From Sphingomonas limnosediminicola (lineage in GTDB: Bacteria > Pseudomonadota > Alphaproteobacteria > Sphingomonadales > Sphingomonadaceae), in assembly GCF_039537965.1 (NCBI RefSeq), contig NZ_BAABBM010000001.1:2331501-2395500 (forward strand): a stretch of DNA of 64,000 bases, written 5' to 3'. Positions 61,387-64,000 of the stretch are shown in pieces. Below the pieces are notes generated by a model. That model had not been told where the DNA came from. It saw nothing but the letters and a program-made list of their open reading frames with translations, and made no database searches. The stretch's first letter is position 1; each line of letters starts with the position of its first letter. The position numbers and the translations under genes were made by a program.

Positions 61387-62487
61387 ATGAACCAAACGGC
61401 GACCCTCGAACGCTCGGCGAACCGCGCTGCATCCATGCAGCCCGCGAGTTCGCGCATCAAGGACGACGCGACCATGCTGAAGGCCGCGGCGAACCTGACG
61501 CGCGACCTCAACGTTCCCAAGTCGTCGATCTACTGGGGCGACATGCTCGGCTCGGCAGCGCTGGGTTATGCGGGCCTGTTCGGGGCGATGCTAGCTCCTT
61601 CGACCCCGCTGGCGATTGTCGCGGCGCTGATCGGGATTCTCGCGCTCTACCGCGCAGGCTCGTTCATTCACGAGTTGACGCACATTAAGAAGGGCGCGGT
61701 GAAGGGCTTTCGCTTCGTCTGGAACCTCATCGTCGGCGTGCCGCTTCTGGTGCCGAGCTTCATGTACGAAGGGGTGCACAACCAGCACCATGCGAAGCGC
61801 TACTACGGGACGGTCGAAGATCCGGAATATCTGCCGCTCGCGTTGATGCATCCGTGGACGCTGCCGGTGTTCCTGATCGCCGCCGCGCTGGCGCCGGTCG
61901 GCATGCTCATCCGTTTCGGTATCCTCGCGCCGCTGTCGATGCTGTTTCCGAAGCTGCGCGCGCTGGTCGTCGGCCGCTACTCGGGCCTGCAGATTAATCC
62001 CAAGTTCGTGCGCCCGAAGCCGGAAGGGGAATTCGCGCGCGACTGGGCGTGGCAGGAAACAGCGTGCAGCGTGTGGGCGATCGCCCTGCTGACGATGGTC
62101 GCGACCGGCGTCGTTCCGCTGCGCGATTTCCTGATCTTCCTCGGCGTTGCTTCCGGCGTGATGTTCCTCAACCAGATTCGCACGCTCGTCGCGCATCTGT
62201 GGGAGAATGACGGTGAAGCGATGAGCGTTACCGCGCAATATCTCGACAGCGTCAACGTGCCGCCGCCGGGCACCCTGCCCGCACTATGGGCTCCGGTCGG
62301 GCTGCGCTACCACGCGCTCCACCACCTGCTTCCTGGCCTGCCGTATCATGCGCTGGGCGAGGCACACCGTCGCCTGTGCAAGGAGCTGGAGGCGAACTCG
62401 ATCTACCACGCGTCGAGCCATCGCGGCCTGTCGCCGCTGGTCGTGCGGCTCGCAGCCAGCACTTGGCGGACGTCGCGTCCTTCCTGA
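61387..62487 (+). CDS. Fatty acid desaturase
   Basis: 366 residues, membrane-bound diiron desaturase. Three His boxes: HELTH at 95-99, HNQHH at 131-135, and HALHH near residue 309. Four hydrophobic segments. It introduces a double bond in acyl-lipids or carotenoid-type chains; regiospecificity not readable. GTAAACGGC upstream, with no strong ribosome site. Confidence 0.9.
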   Translation: MNQTATLERSANRAASMQPASSRIKDDATMLKAAANLTRDLNVPKSSIYWGDMLGSAALGYAGLFGAMLAPSTPLAIVAALIGILALYRAGSFIHELTHIKKGAVKGFRFVWNLIVGVPLLVPSFMYEGVHNQHHAKRYYGTVEDPEYLPLALMHPWTLPVFLIAAALAPVGMLIRFGILAPLSMLFPKLRALVVGRYSGLQINPKFVRPKPEGEFARDWAWQETACSVWAIALLTMVATGVVPLRDFLIFLGVASGVMFLNQIRTLVAHLWENDGEAMSVTAQYLDSVNVPPPGTLPALWAPVGLRYHALHHLLPGLPYHALGEAHRRLCKELEANSIYHASSHRGLSPLVVRLAASTWRTSRPS

Positions 62488-62540
62488 AATTGCTTAATTT
62501 TCTTGATCTATGATAATCTCCCTTGAGGGGGAGAGAGATC

Positions 62541-62924
62541 ATGCGCCGCATTCTGATGACCGCAGTTGCGGTCGCCCTGGCGTCTTCCGCCGGCACGGCG
62601 GGGGTTCCCGTCCGCGTCGTCGGGCATAGCAACGCAGACGGTGAACTGCTCAAGGACATCCTGCAGAACGTCACTTATTTCGGCGCGGCGTTTGACTGCC
62701 CCGCGCCTTCGGTAATCCAGACGAGTGTCATCTCGCCATCGCGGGTCCCGAGGTCCGCCGATTACCGCGTGGACTCCGACCAGGCAGGCTACGAGGACTG
62801 GAAGGCCAATTTCTGCGGCAAGACGGAAGATTTCCTGATCGCCTTCTGGCCCGACCCGAACGGAGGCTCGTTCATCAAGGTCACCTATCCCTATCCGGAT
62901 GGCGCGCCGCACGGCGGCCGCTAA
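62541..62924 (+). CDS. Exported protein of unknown function
   Basis: 127 residues, signal peptide ending near SAGTA-G. A mature domain with Cys at 59 and 98, mostly beta. Unrecognised. Preceded by an AT-rich promoter (TTGATC...TATGAT type) and GGGGGAGAGAG. Confidence 0.75.
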   Translation: MRRILMTAVAVALASSAGTAGVPVRVVGHSNADGELLKDILQNVTYFGAAFDCPAPSVIQTSVISPSRVPRSADYRVDSDQAGYEDWKANFCGKTEDFLIAFWPDPNGGSFIKVTYPYPDGAPHGGR

Positions 62925-62957
62925 GTTCCGGAACCTTGACTTGTTTGCGCTTTTCCG

Positions 62958-63028
62958 CTTGAGGGCGCGCGTCCGGCGGGCCCAAGCGCTCGCCGTTGTC
63001 ATTTGGGCAAAACGCAGGCGCCCTCAAG
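62958..63028 (+). other. Long nested hairpin in the rplQ leader
   Basis: Outer stem CTTGAGGGCGC/GCGCCCTCAAG (62958-62968 with 63018-63028, perfect 11 bases), a middle stem GCGT/ACGC and an inner stem GCCCAA/TTGGGC. It ends 57 bases before the rplQ ATG. May be a ribosomal-protein leader structure or a transcription terminator for the upstream gene (no T-run). Confidence 0.6.
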
Positions 63029-63084
63029 ATCTGCGTGGCCGGAGCTACCTCGTACGGGCTCCAGACGAACGAAAGGAATGACCT

Positions 63085-63504
63085 ATGCGCCATCGTGTTG
63101 GCGGCCGTAAGCTTCAGCGCACCTCAAGCCACCGTGCAGCCCTGTTCCGCAACATGGCGGCAGCACTCATCAAGCATGAGCAGATCACAACGACGACGGC
63201 CAAGGCGAAGGAGCTTCGCCCCTACGTCGAGAAGCTGATTACGCTCGCCAAGCATGGCGGCCTGTCGAACCGCCGTCTCGCGCAGTCGCGCCTGATGGAC
63301 GAAACGCAGCTCGCCAAGCTGTTCGACGTCCTCGCGCCGCGCTACGCGGACCGGAACGGCGGCTACATCCGCATCATCAAGGCCGGCATCCGCATGTCGG
63401 ACGCAGCGCCGATCGCGATCATCGAGTTCGTCGATCGCGACGTCAGCGCCAAGGGCCAGGACAGCGGCCCGGTGATGAACGAAGACGAGCTCGAAGCGGC
63501 CTAA
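63085..63504 (+). CDS. rplQ: 50S ribosomal protein L17
   Basis: 139 residues. [29 protein letters not shown] at the start and [28 protein letters not shown] are classic L17. An acidic extension ends the protein (NEDELEAA). In most bacteria rplQ directly follows rpoA; here the upstream gene is an unrelated exported protein, 160 bases away. AAAGGAATG before the ATG. Terminator follows. Confidence 0.96.
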   Translation: MRHRVGGRKLQRTSSHRAALFRNMAAALIKHEQITTTTAKAKELRPYVEKLITLAKHGGLSNRRLAQSRLMDETQLAKLFDVLAPRYADRNGGYIRIIKAGIRMSDAAPIAIIEFVDRDVSAKGQDSGPVMNEDELEAA

Positions 63505-63530
63505 GCGCCTGTCAGGCAATTGAATTCCGA

Positions 63531-63563
63531 AGCGCGGTTGCTATCCCGGCAGCCGCGCTTTTT
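63531..63563 (+). terminator. Rho-independent terminator after rplQ
   Basis: AGCGCGGTTGC-7 bases-GCAGCCGCGCT followed by TTTT: 11-base stem with one G-T pair. Confidence 0.9.
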
Positions 63564-63581
63564 GTTTGGGGAGAGTATTCG

Positions 63582-64000
63582 ATGCGCCGGAGGTTGTTTG
63601 TTGCCGTCTTGTTGTCTTCCGCCGTCGCGCTGACTCCGACCATGTCATCCGCTGCACAAGCCCCGCATGCCGCGCCGGCTTTCGCCTACCCGCAGGCGAA
63701 GCGCGTCGACGTCGTCGAGACGCAGTTCGGCGTGCCCGTCGCCGACCCGTACCGCTGGCTCGAGAATGACGTCCGCAACGATCCGGAGGTCGCGAACTGG
63801 GTCGAGGCCGAAAACAAGGTCACCGACGCCTTTCTGCAGACGCTGCCGCTCCGCGGCTTCTTCAAGCAGCGCATGACCGCGCTCTACGATTACGAGCGCT
63901 ACGGCCTGCCGGTGAAAAAGGGTGGCCACTATTTCTATCAGCACAACACCGGCCTGCAGAATCAGTCGGTCCTGTTCGTCCGCGACGGCCTCAGTGGCGA
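63582..64000 (+). CDS. Prolyl oligopeptidase (S9A), N-terminal part
   Basis: 139 residues of a truncated gene that continues beyond the window. Signal peptide (LFVAVLLSSAVALTPTMSSA), then the S9A N-terminal signature DPYRWLEN and WVEAENKVT, start of the beta-propeller domain. The catalytic triad is beyond the edge. GGGGAGAG before the ATG. Confidence 0.9.
   Translation, partial: MRRRLFVAVLLSSAVALTPTMSSAAQAPHAAPAFAYPQAKRVDVVETQFGVPVADPYRWLENDVRNDPEVANWVEAENKVTDAFLQTLPLRGFFKQRMTALYDYERYGLPVKKGGHYFYQHNTGLQNQSVLFVRDGLSG

Overview
The window is a GC-rich, densely packed chromosomal segment that looks like an alphaproteobacterium of the order Sphingomonadales. The pointers are a DUF1153/SciP cell-cycle regulator, an ATP12-type F1-ATPase chaperone, a DUF4893 lipoprotein, a class I PHA synthase with a phasin, FabI, a class Ia ribonucleotide reductase without ATP-cone, and promoters resembling the EcfG general stress consensus. 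I see no rRNA, tRNA, CRISPR array, IS element or prophage. It is ordinary core chromosome with a few accessory patches.

Layout. 0-3.6 kb: nrdA and the start of nrdB on the minus strand, separated by five small membrane-protein genes, mostly joined by 4-base stop/start overlaps, with a tandem pair of NrdR boxes upstream of nrdA. 3.9-10.2 kb: secreted and envelope enzymes (M28 peptidase, cardiolipin synthase, outer-membrane barrel, Tat-exported PhoD phosphatase). 10.4-15.6 kb: alaC, a beta-lactamase-fold lipoprotein and a TRIC/UPF0126 channel on minus; divergent phaC plus a GNAT gene. 15.7-22.3 kb: GT87, YdeI-like protein, RarD, then a tightly coupled plus-strand run (DUF4893, unknown, RluC-type synthase, HAD phosphatase, small membrane protein, ATP12). 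22.3-26.4 kb: gmk, phasin, clpS, murA and a PhyH dioxygenase. 26.4-34.6 kb: an RND efflux adaptor/permease operon followed by DUF445 and GNAT genes, then two YeaQ/GlsB stress membrane proteins flanking a SIMPL protein. 34.8-45.3 kb: sciP, mnmA, NUDIX, MetX-like hydrolase, a coupled minus operon (CDF transporter, PhzF, SnoaL-like, headed by pdxH), then DnaJ, YihY, fabI, acylphosphatase and purA. 45.4-52.8 kb: an 11-residue-repeat lipoprotein, serA-serC, an M23 peptidase, an ErpA-type Fe-S protein, a micro-ORF/XRE module and xth. 52.9-60.1 kb: a more accessory stretch (glycine-zipper lipoprotein, diheme peroxidase, GH-A glycosidase, stress proteins, S41 peptidase, VOC protein, polyproline lipoprotein). 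60.1-64 kb: GNAT-like protein, fatty acid desaturase, secreted unknown, rplQ without rpoA beside it, and a truncated prolyl oligopeptidase.

How it fits together. Two PHA genes (phaC and phasin) lie about 10 kb apart, and the phasin has a TGCA-rich PhaR-like site. Five genes for small envelope or stress proteins, all more than 10 kb from any visible stress regulator, carry sites matching GGAAC-N16/17-CGTT to different degrees, which suggests one dispersed EcfG regulon. Translational coupling is extreme: many neighbours share ATGA, GTGA or TTGA, and two junctions appear to use CTGA, implying CTG start codons.

The best candidates for something undescribed are the small membrane-protein cassette inside the nrd operon, the micro-ORF cluster divergent from an XRE regulator with a three-copy decamer array, the lipoprotein built of 11-residue repeats, and the long nested hairpin in front of the displaced rplQ. 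All functional statements rest on reading motifs by eye. No database search or folding program was run.
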